A stretch of DNA of 14,437 nucleotides from assembly GCA_002311335.1 (NCBI GenBank), contig DBZX01000048.1, forward strand, positions 15,605 to 30,041, in the 5' to 3' direction. Shown here in pieces: positions 1 to 6,589 of the stretch. The position numbers were made by a program, and so were the translations under genes. Numbering within the stretch: the first letter of the stretch is position 1; every line of letters begins with the position of its first letter. The DNA is from a bacterium UBP10_UBA1149. GTDB taxonomy: Bacteria > Desulfobacterota > Binatia > UBA1149. The notes under the pieces are model-generated. The model ran no database searches and was not told the origin of the DNA. It saw only the letters and a list, made by a program, of their open reading frames with translations.

Positions 1-287
1 CCGCTGACCTCGTACTGCGAAGCGGCCACGCGCAGGCCGAGGCTGTCGGCCGTGTTGCCGTTGATACGGTCGGCTGCACGTCCGCCGAGGCGCACGTAGA
101 GCTGGTTGTCCACGACGGCCAACCAGACCTTGAACCAGTGATCGCCCTCACCCTCGCGCTCGGTGCGCAATTCGAGGACATCGCGGTCGGCAAAATCGGC
201 GGGGTTCCAGTCGTCGGCCGTTGCGAGCCCGGCTCCAAGGGTAGATGTCAGCAACAGCGAGACGAATATCAGCGGTATTTTTCTCAT
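1..287 (-). CDS. Secreted protein, partial, possibly DUF2255/split-barrel-like
   Basis: The gene starts at an ATG at 287 and runs off the left edge of the window, so only the first 95 residues are visible. They begin MRKIPLIFVSLLLTSTLGAG, a positively charged end followed by a hydrophobic core and a likely signal-peptidase site near LATA-DD, which implies export. The mature part contains WFKVWLAVVDNQLYVRLGG, which resembles the strand pattern W-x-V-V-x-x-x-LYVR of small split-barrel proteins such as DUF2255; this match is from memory and tentative. If that family is right, a signal peptide is unusual because those proteins are normally cytoplasmic. The gene diverges from the glycosyltransferase, with a 118-base spacer between the starts. 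The C-terminus is outside the window, so no function is assigned. Confidence 0.65.
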   Translation of the reverse strand, partial: MRKIPLIFVSLLLTSTLGAGLATADDWNPADFADRDVLELRTEREGEGDHWFKVWLAVVDNQLYVRLGGRAADRINGNTADSLGLRVAASQYEVS

Positions 288-405
288 GCCGCACCTTTCC
301 ACGTGGGCGACGTAGTGAAAAGCGAAAGCCTCACCGGCGGCAAACACTTGCGAGGTCGCTCGTTCTGGCGTGGTCCTGCCGGGGTGCACGCGGCGGATTT
401 GTGCC
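288..405. other. Divergent intergenic spacer
   Basis: This 118-base stretch separates the starts of the leftward secreted-protein gene and the rightward glycosyltransferase gene, so promoters for both should lie here. No convincing -35/-10 pair, operator or hairpin could be read by eye. Confidence 0.4.
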
Positions 406-1995
406 ATGATTGGAGCAATGTTCGAAGGCATCAAAGGCCGGGTCAGTGGCCGGCAGCTGCTCGCGCTGTTGTTGCTCGCGGCGCTGCTGGCGCGCGTGGC
501 GGGTGCCCGCTGGGGCTTACCCCTGCTCCTTCACCCCGATGAGAACAAGCTCATCGACCCGGCGTTGCGTATGCTCGACAGCGGCAGCGCCCACCCGGGC
601 GGCTTCCTTTACCCATCCTTTTATATCTACGCGCAGGCCGCGGTGGCCGGGTTGTTGCGTGGTTTGTCGGCGCTGGGCGGACGCGCTGCTCCCGAGATGG
701 CCGACTACTACTGGTGGGGGCGCGCGCTGACCGCGGCGCTGGGCACCGCGACCCTGGCCCTGGCCTGGGCCTGTGCGCGAGCGGCGGGTGCGAGGGCGTG
801 GTCGCTGCTCGCCGCGGCGCTTGTCGCGGTGTCGGTGTTGCACCTGGGACAGTCGATGCTGATCACCACCGATATGCCGGCCACCCTGTGGGTAAGCGCC
901 TGCCTGCTGGCCTGCCTGCGCGTGGCCCGCGGCCACGACGCCGTGCGCGACTACCTGCTGGCCGGCGCGATGGCGGGCCTCGCGGCCGGCAGCAAGTACA
1001 ACGGTGGCCTGGTTGCGTTGGCACTGGTGGCGGTTCACCTGTCGCGCGGGTTTTCGTTGACGGCTCTCTTCGACCGCCGCCTGCTGGCGGGTGGCGCGGC
1101 GGCAATGGCCGCCTTTCTCGTCAGCACGCCCTACGCCCTGGTCGAGCCGGGTGAACTGTGGCGCTTTCTCGTGCTGCAGAGCGATGCTTACACGCAACAT
1201 CCGGGAGCCGGGACGGGAGCGGCCACGAGCTACGCGGCTTACTGGGCCACCTTGCTGCGAAAGTTCGGTGGCCCGCAGTTGTTGTTGGCGGGCATTGGCG
1301 CGGCGGCCCTGTGCACGCGTGCGCGTTCGACGGCGGCCGTGCTCGGCGGCTTCCCGCTCCTCTACTTTGCTTTCATGGGCGCCTACCCGGTGCACTTTGA
1401 GCGCAACGCGGTCGTACTGCTTCCCGCCCTGGGGGCGTTGGCGGCGGTAGGCGCGGCCACGGCCTGGCAGGCGAGTGCAAAACCCGGTGGAACCAGGGGC
1501 GCGATGTTGCTGCGCGGGCTGTTGTTGCTCGTGCTGGTGGTGGGTGCTTGGCAACAGGCCTCTCGTTCGGCCGCGCACCTGCGCCTGGCACGCCTGCCCG
1601 ACACCCGCTTGCTTGCCATGAACTGGATGCAGCAGAACCTGCCGCGGCGAAGCACCGTCGCCCTGGAGCACTACACACCACCCCTGGCCGCGGGGCGCTT
1701 GTGGCCAACCCGCCTGGGCTACGGTGGCCTGGTGCGCAGCGGCGGACTCGCCGGCTTTGATTACCTGGTGGCGAGCAGCGGTGATTACGGCCGCTTTGTT
1801 AACCACCCCGAGCGTTATCCCGAGCAGGCGGCGGCTTACCAGCGCGTGTTTGCATCGAACGAACTGGTCAAGGTTTTTCGCCCCGACTGGCAGAGCAGCA
1901 GCGGCCCGGAGATTCGTGTGTACCTCACTCCGGGGGGAAGTCGCCGCGTTGAGCGCCGCCTGCGCAGGCGCTCCGCGCCGCCATCGGCACCTTGA
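406..1995 (+). CDS. Multi-pass membrane glycosyltransferase, PMT/ArnT-like (GT39/GT83 type)
   Basis: The protein has about 529 residues and is a predicted inner-membrane glycosyltransferase that uses a polyprenyl-phosphate sugar donor. A first membrane helix (about residues 17-34) is followed by an HPDENK segment near residue 43, matching the acidic D/DE of the first periplasmic loop that is catalytic in the PMT/ArnT superfamily. Next come HPGGFLYPSFYIYAQ, about ten hydrophobic segments, and a GSKYNGG motif typical of family loops. The last 130 or so residues form a soluble C-terminal region (from about MNWMQQNLP to the end) and finish in a basic tail. The ATG at 406 is chosen because a GGCGGA sits 9 bases before it; an ATG at 418 is also possible. 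The acceptor (lipid A, glycan or protein) cannot be told from sequence. The gene converges on the SnoaL-like gene with 10 bases between stops. Confidence 0.85.
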   Translation: MIGAMFEGIKGRVSGRQLLALLLLAALLARVAGARWGLPLLLHPDENKLIDPALRMLDSGSAHPGGFLYPSFYIYAQAAVAGLLRGLSALGGRAAPEMADYYWWGRALTAALGTATLALAWACARAAGARAWSLLAAALVAVSVLHLGQSMLITTDMPATLWVSACLLACLRVARGHDAVRDYLLAGAMAGLAAGSKYNGGLVALALVAVHLSRGFSLTALFDRRLLAGGAAAMAAFLVSTPYALVEPGELWRFLVLQSDAYTQHPGAGTGAATSYAAYWATLLRKFGGPQLLLAGIGAAALCTRARSTAAVLGGFPLLYFAFMGAYPVHFERNAVVLLPALGALAAVGAATAWQASAKPGGTRGAMLLRGLLLLVLVVGAWQQASRSAAHLRLARLPDTRLLAMNWMQQNLPRRSTVALEHYTPPLAAGRLWPTRLGYGGLVRSGGLAGFDYLVASSGDYGRFVNHPERYPEQAAAYQRVFASNELVKVFRPDWQSSSGPEIRVYLTPGGSRRVERRLRRRSAPPSAP

Positions 1996-2005
1996 GCCCG
2001 CGCTG

Positions 2006-2473
2006 TCAGCCCGCCGTGAGTTCGAAGCGCGAGTGGCGCGAGGCGTCGCCCACGAGATCCATGAACACGCGACGCTCGCTGAAGTGCCAACGCCCCTCGT
2101 CGCGTTTGAAGCGGTCGAGGTAGCGACCGGCGACAACCACCGTGAGCTCACCGGCCTCGACCGATTGCAGCACCGTGTAGCGTGAGCGCGCCAGGCAGCT
2201 GTCGTCGTCGAACTCCAGGATGAGGTTGCCGGTAACGTGCTGGGTGCGAGGACTGCCATCGTAGAGTATGACCGTCGCCTGCATGATCGCCAGCAGTTCT
2301 TCGCTGCCCGAGATGACGACGTCTTCGCCGAAGCAATAACTGGCCTGGTCAAACAACGCGGCGACTCCTGCCAGGTCGCCGGCGTCGAGAAGTTCGGCAT
2401 AACCGTAGATAAGCGCTTCGACCTGCTCTCGTTTTCCCACGCCCCTTTCTACACGGATGCCTTCGCGCGACAC
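2006..2473 (-). CDS. NTF2-like/SnoaL-like domain protein
   Basis: A small protein of about 155 residues. From KREQVEALIYGYAELLDAGD through ALFD to RWHFSERRVFMD it has the arrangement of the SnoaL_4/NTF2-like cone-shaped fold: an N-terminal helix pair with a D-x-G-D turn, then curved strands ending in a W-x-F/I-x-x-R-x-V/F strand. Members include small isomerases, hydratases and the small subunits of ring-hydroxylating dioxygenases, and many are uncharacterised, so the substrate is unknown. The start given is a GTG at 2473. A GTG at 2440, preceded by an AAAGGGG run and lying directly before the conserved region, is an alternative that would give about 144 residues. The gene is divergent from the flavin reductase, with 68 bases between the starts; co-regulation is possible but not shown. 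Confidence 0.8.
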   Translation of the reverse strand: MSREGIRVERGVGKREQVEALIYGYAELLDAGDLAGVAALFDQASYCFGEDVVISGSEELLAIMQATVILYDGSPRTQHVTGNLILEFDDDSCLARSRYTVLQSVEAGELTVVVAGRYLDRFKRDEGRWHFSERRVFMDLVGDASRHSRFELTAG

Positions 2474-2508
2474 AAGTACCCGGTCTGTCGCCAGCCGCGC
2501 CCGGCGTT

Positions 2509-2536
2509 GAGTCTACTGCGCGCAGCAAGCAGACTC
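2509..2536. repeat. Inverted repeat next to the reductase start codon
   Basis: Perfect 6-base arms GAGTCT (2509-2514) and AGACTC (2531-2536) flank a self-complementary core CTGCGCGCAG (2516-2525). The element ends 5 bases before the ATG at 2542, where a ribosome binding site would be, and lies in the spacer shared with the divergent SnoaL-like gene. It could be an operator dyad or an RNA hairpin that limits translation; nothing in the sequence decides between these. Confidence 0.45.
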
Positions 2537-2541
2537 CGCTG

Positions 2542-3633
2542 ATGCAGTCTTCTCCCGATCCTCGCCACCAGTGGCACGAAATGACCGTCTCGCGGGTGAT
2601 TCGTGAAACCGGCGACGCGTGTTCGCTGGTTTTTGACGTACCGGTCGAGCTGGCCGAGGTGTTCAGCTACAGGGCCGGGCAGTTTCTCACCCTCCGGGTG
2701 CCCTGGCAGGACGGTAGCCTCGACCGCTGCTACTCGCTTGCCAGCTCGCCCGACAGTGACCCCGAGCACAAGGTTACGATCAAGCGCGTGGAAGACGGCA
2801 GGGTGTCGAACTGGTTGAACGAGAACGTCGCCGAGGGCGACGTTCTCCGCGTGCTGCCGCCGGCCGGGCACTTTCACCTCGGCCACGGCCGGGCTGGCAG
2901 CGAGAGCGATCTTTTTCTCTTTGCTGGCGGCAGCGGCATCACGCCCGTTATATCCATACTCAAGACGGCCCTGGTCACCGGCTCACGCAGGGTGAGCATG
3001 CTCTACGCCAATCGTGACCACGACAGCGTTATCTTTGACGCCGAGCTGGCCCAGCTCGAAAGCCGCTACGGCGACCGTTTTGACTTGCAACGGCGCTACG
3101 ACGACAGCGATGGCTTTCTCGACCTTGCGGGCGTACGCGCATTGTCGGCCGGCAACGGCGACAGGGAGTTCTTCGTGTGCGGCCCCGGCCCCTTCATGGA
3201 GGTGGTCGAGCAGGGCCTGCGTGATGAGCTGGTGCCCGTGGAGCAGGTACACGTTGAGCACTTCGTGTCGCCCCCCGACGTCGACGACGAAAAGGTCGCC
3301 CGCGAGCAGGAGAAGGCAGCCGAGCAGGCGCGCGAGCAGGCGGCCGACAGCGGCGAAGTGATCAAGGTCGTGGTAGTCATCGACGGCCACGAGCACGAGC
3401 TCGAGCCCGAGCCCGGACAGACCGTGGTGGCGGCGGCCGAGGCGGCTGGTATCTCGGTGCCGTTTTCCTGCACCGAGGGCTACTGCGCCTGCTGCATGGC
3501 TCAGCTGGTAGAGGGTGAAGTGAAAATGCTGCGCAACGACGTGCTCACCCCCGCCGAGGTAGAGGACGGTTGGGTGCTCACCTGCCAGGCCGTGGCCCTC
3601 AGCGGCCGCGTGCGCGTGGAATACCCGGACTGA
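2542..3633 (+). CDS. FAD/NAD(P)H-dependent 2Fe-2S reductase, PaaE/Hmp-reductase-like
   Basis: The 363-residue protein has three modules. An FAD-binding barrel (about 12-115) carries the flavin motif RCYS at 62-65. A nucleotide-binding domain (about 122-240) shows GGSGIT at 129-134 and CGPGPFM at 213-219. A C-terminal plant-type ferredoxin domain (about 273-363) has ligands C310, C315, C318 and C348, with an extra cysteine C317 inside the cluster loop. This order is that of phenylacetyl-CoA epoxygenase reductase PaaE and related oxygenase reductases: electrons pass from NAD(P)H through FAD to the 2Fe-2S centre and then to a partner oxygenase. No paaABCD or other oxygenase gene lies next to it, so the partner is unknown. 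A charged Glu/Ala/Arg-rich linker of about 27 residues (246-272) joins reductase and ferredoxin. The ATG at 2542 has no clear Shine-Dalgarno; ATG 2581 is the fallback. Confidence 0.93.
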   Translation: MQSSPDPRHQWHEMTVSRVIRETGDACSLVFDVPVELAEVFSYRAGQFLTLRVPWQDGSLDRCYSLASSPDSDPEHKVTIKRVEDGRVSNWLNENVAEGDVLRVLPPAGHFHLGHGRAGSESDLFLFAGGSGITPVISILKTALVTGSRRVSMLYANRDHDSVIFDAELAQLESRYGDRFDLQRRYDDSDGFLDLAGVRALSAGNGDREFFVCGPGPFMEVVEQGLRDELVPVEQVHVEHFVSPPDVDDEKVAREQEKAAEQAREQAADSGEVIKVVVVIDGHEHELEPEPGQTVVAAAEAAGISVPFSCTEGYCACCMAQLVEGEVKMLRNDVLTPAEVEDGWVLTCQAVALSGRVRVEYPD

Positions 3634-3636
3634 TAT

Positions 3637-3676
3637 CTCGCCGCTGCCCGGGGCGGCGGCGGGGATCTGCGGCGAG
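3637..3676. repeat. GC-rich nested hairpin between the reductase and msrB
   Basis: Two overlapping pairings are visible just after the reductase stop. Arms 3639-3648 and 3652-3661 form a 10-bp stem with one G-T pair and a 3-base loop. Alternatively CTCGCCGC (3637-3644) pairs perfectly with GCGGCGAG (3669-3676). No T-run follows, so this is not a standard intrinsic terminator; it may stabilise or attenuate a transcript that reads into msrB. Confidence 0.4.
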
Positions 3677-3738
3677 GCGGTATTTGCGCCCGCCGATTGC
3701 AAACTGTTGGGCGACAGGCGCTCGAGTGGAGAACAGGT

Positions 3739-4149
3739 ATGAAAGAAAAAGTACAGAAGAGCGATGAGCAGTGGTTGGCCCAGTTGGGCGAGCAACGCTA
3801 CGCGGTATGCCGGCGCGGGGGTACCGAGCCGGCCTTCAGCGGCGAGTACTGCGACAACAAGCAAGCGGGGGTCTACCTCTGCGCGGGTTGCGGGCAGCAA
3901 CTGTTCTCCTCCGACGCCAAGTTTGATTCAGCCAGCGGCTGGCCCAGCTTCAGCAGCACCGTCGGTGACGACAAGGTGGAGGAGCATGGCGACTCGAGTC
4001 ACGGCATGCAGCGCACCGAGTTGGTCTGTTCGCGCTGCGACTCACACCTCGGCCATGTTTTTCCTGACGGCCCGGCACCGACCGGGCTGCGCTACTGCAT
4101 CAATTCGCTGTCGCTGAATTTTGACGGCGACCCCGGCGACGAAGACTGA
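3739..4149 (+). CDS. msrB: Peptide-methionine (R)-S-oxide reductase
   Basis: The 136-residue, signal-less protein reduces methionine-R-sulfoxide in damaged proteins. Zinc-binding CxxC pairs are C48-C51 (YLCAGCG) and C97-C100 (VCSRC). Active-site elements include SGWPSF (66-71), SHGMQR, HLGHVFPDGP (103-112) and the catalytic cysteine C120 in RYCINS. The recycling cysteine found in many MsrB proteins just before GWPSF is replaced (FDSASGWPSF), so recycling must use another cysteine, C24 or C38 being candidates, or thioredoxin directly. The ATG at 3739 is chosen because GGAGAACAGG precedes it and the conserved region begins soon after. It lies 105 bases downstream of the reductase gene in the same direction and converges on the MFS gene, 23 bases away. 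Confidence 0.96.
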   Translation: MKEKVQKSDEQWLAQLGEQRYAVCRRGGTEPAFSGEYCDNKQAGVYLCAGCGQQLFSSDAKFDSASGWPSFSSTVGDDKVEEHGDSSHGMQRTELVCSRCDSHLGHVFPDGPAPTGLRYCINSLSLNFDGDPGDED

Positions 4150-4172
4150 CGCGCACTGGTTCAGCCCGGTTG

Positions 4173-5435
4173 CTAGATGCCAGCCTCAATCGATTGCTCG
4201 GGCTGGGTAAGTTCGCCGGTCCTGGCGCCGCGGTCTGCAAGGCCGTTGTCCTTTCCGCGACCGTCGTGGCCCGGGCCCGAGCCAGCGAGCGGCGGCAGCA
4301 GCCGCGACATTGCCAGGGCGAGCAGCAGCGCGCCCAGCCCTCCCGCCAGCGCCGGGGTGCGCGGACCCAGTGCGTCGCTCATCCAGCCGGTCATGAGGTT
4401 GGACAACACCCCGCCCAGGCTCACGCCGGCCATGGCCAGGACTCCCTGGGCGGTTGACCGCAGGCGGGCGGGGATCACCGCGTCAACGTAGAGCGGCGCG
4501 CCCAGTATCAGGCCCATCACGGTGACACCGTGGAGAAGTTGCGCGGCGTAAACAATGTTGAGGTCGCTCGACAACGCCGACACCAGCCACCTGGCCGAAC
4601 CCGACAGCAGTCCGATGGCCAGCAATCCGCGCGCGCCGACCTTCTGCTGCACCATGCCTATCATGGCCACCAGCGGCAGCTCGAGCAGCAGCATGATGAT
4701 CCACATATCCGAAACCATGTTGACGCCGCCGCCCAGCGATTCCACGAACAGCGGAAACAGCGACATGGGCCCCTGCAGGCAGAGGTAGGCGAGCAGGATG
4801 AAGAGCAGCATGCGCAGGAACGATGGTTCGGACAGCAGCAGTCGATAGTCGTGCGCTTCGGCCCGTGCCGACACCGTCTTGTCGCGAGGTAGGGCGAGCG
4901 CCACCAGGCCGGCGGAGGCAAACAGCAACGCGGTGGCCGGCATCATCAACGACAGGTCACCCGGCTGTGCTCCGCTACTGGCGAGCAGGCGCGGAAACGC
5001 GACCACCGCCACCAGGAATCCCACGGTGCCCCACACCCTGACCAGGCCGTAAGCGTGGGGGCCGAGGTCCTGTACTGTCGCCAGGGTGATAGAAACCGCC
5101 AGCGGAATGACCGCGGTCATGAACAGCGCCATCACTGCCGTGCCCAGCGCCAAGGGCCAGAAGCCGTCGAGTTGACCCAGCAGCACGAAGCCCGCCGCGG
5201 CGCCGAAACTCACCAGCGCGAGCACGCGGGTGCGCGAGCCGCTGCGGTCGGCAAGCTGGCCCCACAGCGGGTGGGCGAGCATGCCGGTGGCGGGCGTGAT
5301 GGCAAATACCAAGCCCGTTTGCGTGGCCGAAAGGCCGACGGTGGTGTGCAGGTACATGCTGAAGTAGGGAAAGAACACCCCCAGTGCGCCCAGCGCCAGG
5401 AAATCAAACAGTGCTATGAATACCGCCGCGCGCAC
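4173..5435 (-). CDS. MFS transporter, HcaT/MFS_1-like
   Basis: The 420-residue protein has the 12-helix pattern of the major facilitator superfamily. The loop between helices 2 and 3 reads LWGQLADRSGSRTRV, matching the conserved G-x-x-x-D-R-x-G-x-R motif A. An N-terminal block resembling HcaT-type permeases (ALFDFLALGALGVFFPYFSMYL) and a later GLVRVWGTVGFL segment support the PPP/MFS_1-like subgroup, which includes nucleoside and phenylpropionate permease relatives. The substrate is not deducible. A low-complexity, charged C-terminal tail follows the last helix. The start is a GTG at 5435, only 13 bases after the ispH stop and without a strong Shine-Dalgarno, which suggests co-transcription and perhaps translational coupling with ispH. 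Confidence 0.88.
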   Translation of the reverse strand: MRAAVFIALFDFLALGALGVFFPYFSMYLHTTVGLSATQTGLVFAITPATGMLAHPLWGQLADRSGSRTRVLALVSFGAAAGFVLLGQLDGFWPLALGTAVMALFMTAVIPLAVSITLATVQDLGPHAYGLVRVWGTVGFLVAVVAFPRLLASSGAQPGDLSLMMPATALLFASAGLVALALPRDKTVSARAEAHDYRLLLSEPSFLRMLLFILLAYLCLQGPMSLFPLFVESLGGGVNMVSDMWIIMLLLELPLVAMIGMVQQKVGARGLLAIGLLSGSARWLVSALSSDLNIVYAAQLLHGVTVMGLILGAPLYVDAVIPARLRSTAQGVLAMAGVSLGGVLSNLMTGWMSDALGPRTPALAGGLGALLLALAMSRLLPPLAGSGPGHDGRGKDNGLADRGARTGELTQPEQSIEAGI

Positions 5436-5448
5436 GATCAGGCGACGG

Positions 5449-6453
5449 TCAGGCGTTTTCTATCTGTTGGGCCGGCAGCGGAAAGGTGACTCGCTCTTCG
5501 GCGGTACGCAGTTCTTCGACCTCGGTGCAGCCGAGCTTTCGCAGGCGTGCCAGCGTTTGTTGCACCAGCAGTTCCGGGGTTGACGCGCCGGCCGTCACGC
5601 CCACGGCCTGGCGGCCGCTCGCGTCTCGCTTGTCGAGATTATGGTCGAGGTCTTCTTCGGAAATGTCCGCCGCGGTTTCAATCAGCGTGGCGCGAGCTCC
5701 TGCGCTGCGGGCTACCTCGACCAGGCGGTTGGCGTTGCTCGAGTTGGGTGATCCCAGCACGAAGACCAGGCGGCAGCGGAGCGCGAGCGCCTTGACCGCC
5801 TCCTGGCGGTTCTGGGTCGCGTAGCAGATGTCGTCTCGTCCGGGTGTGTTTACGGCTGGGAAGCGCTCGCGAATGGCCGAGATGATTTCGCGGGTGTCGT
5901 CCACCGACAGGGTGGTCTGCGTCACCACCGCCACGCGTTCGGGGTCGCGTACCTGGACCTTGGCAACGTCTTCGACCGTCTCGACCAGTTGCATGCGCTC
6001 GGGCGCGTGGCCCAGGGTGCCCTCGACCTCCACGTGGCCGCGGTGGCCTATGAGGAGGATGTCGTAGTCCTGGCTGGCGAACCGAGCGGCCTCCAGGTGT
6101 ACCTTGGTCACCAGTGGGCAGGTGGCGTCGACCACGCGCAGGCCCAGTTGGTCGGCCTGCTGCCTGATGGCCGGCGACACACCGTGGGCGCTGAACACCA
6201 GCAGGCTGCCGCGCGGTACGTCGGCCAGGTTCTCCACGAAGCGGGCGCCTCGGTTTCGCAGGTCTTCGACGACGTGGCGGTTGTGGACGATCTCGTGGCG
6301 CACGTAGACCGGCGGTCCGTGCTGCTCGAGTACCGTGTTGACTATATCTATGGCGTAGCTCACGCCCGCGCAGAAACCACGCGGGCTGGCCACGATGGCC
6401 TTGTTTTTGCCATTCTGGCCGGCTTGATCGCTGCCTTTATCGCTCGTTGCCAC
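5449..6453 (-). CDS. ispH: 4-hydroxy-3-methylbut-2-enyl diphosphate reductase
   Basis: IspH catalyses the last step of the MEP isoprenoid pathway, reducing HMBPP to IPP and DMAPP with a [4Fe-4S] cluster. All hallmarks are present: the three cluster cysteines in PRGFCAGV, VVDATCPLV and DDICYATQNRQEAV; histidines in HEIVHN and GHRGHVEVEGT, with the catalytic glutamate of VEGT; TQTTLSVDDT; and the diphosphate-binding SPNSSNANR and TAGASTPE. Length from the GTG at 6453 is 334 residues, slightly long for the family because about 20 extra residues precede the conserved first strand. No in-frame ATG exists near the expected start; an ATG at 6413 lies one base out of frame across an A5 run. The open frame continues far upstream, but that part is antisense to the regulator gene and is not coding. 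It is the first gene of a pair with the MFS gene. Confidence 0.95.
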   Translation of the reverse strand: MATSDKGSDQAGQNGKNKAIVASPRGFCAGVSYAIDIVNTVLEQHGPPVYVRHEIVHNRHVVEDLRNRGARFVENLADVPRGSLLVFSAHGVSPAIRQQADQLGLRVVDATCPLVTKVHLEAARFASQDYDILLIGHRGHVEVEGTLGHAPERMQLVETVEDVAKVQVRDPERVAVVTQTTLSVDDTREIISAIRERFPAVNTPGRDDICYATQNRQEAVKALALRCRLVFVLGSPNSSNANRLVEVARSAGARATLIETAADISEEDLDHNLDKRDASGRQAVGVTAGASTPELLVQQTLARLRKLGCTEVEELRTAEERVTFPLPAQQIENA

Positions 6454-6478
6454 GCCCGGAAAGTAACCGGAATACGCT

Positions 6479-6495
6479 CCTTTTGCTATAAAAGG
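6479..6495. repeat. Short inverted repeat in the ispH/regulator spacer
   Basis: CCTTTT and AAAAGG form 6-base arms around the 5-base centre GCTAT in an AT-rich patch of an otherwise GC-rich spacer. The same patch reads TGCTATAAA on the plus strand, similar to an extended -10 element, but no matching -35 was seen. It may be a promoter or operator element serving the regulator gene or ispH. Confidence 0.3.
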
Positions 6496-6539
6496 CAGCG
6501 GAGCCGGGATCGAACCTGGCACTTGAGCCGCCAAAGGTA

Positions 6540-6572
6540 CCACGGCCCCTTCCGGGGAGCTGGGGGCCGTGG
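6540..6572. repeat. Perfect 10-bp hairpin in the ispH/regulator spacer
   Basis: Arms CCACGGCCCC (6540-6549) and GGGGCCGTGG (6563-6572) are perfectly complementary around a 13-base centre that can itself fold (CCCC with GGGG). It ends 17 bases before the ATG of the regulator at 6590. No T-run follows in either direction, so a terminator is unlikely; an operator dyad or a leader RNA stem is more plausible. Confidence 0.5.
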
Positions 6573-6589
6573 CACAATGATGCGACAGT

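Noticed and set aside
138..542. 134-codon plus-strand frame at the left edge
   Set aside because: It is antisense to the signal-peptide protein and then overlaps the glycosyltransferase in another frame; no motif is visible.
517..2400. 627-codon open frame on the minus strand
   Set aside because: It is antisense to the glycosyltransferase and overlaps the SnoaL-like gene in another frame; the composition is Arg/Gln/Ala-rich with no family motif.
3697..3738. Upstream start for msrB giving 14 extra residues
   Set aside because: The start codon there is not ATG and the extra residues are not part of the family; ATG 3739 has a purine-rich sequence just upstream.
2983..3900. 305-codon open frame on the minus strand
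   Set aside because: It is antisense to the flavin/2Fe-2S reductase and the beginning of msrB, both of which have clear motifs; it is a shadow of high-GC codon use.
6497..6572. Complete tRNA gene on the minus strand
   Set aside because: The T-loop TTCGATC is present, but the 5' stem carries an extra A and no acceptor, D or anticodon stem could be paired around it.
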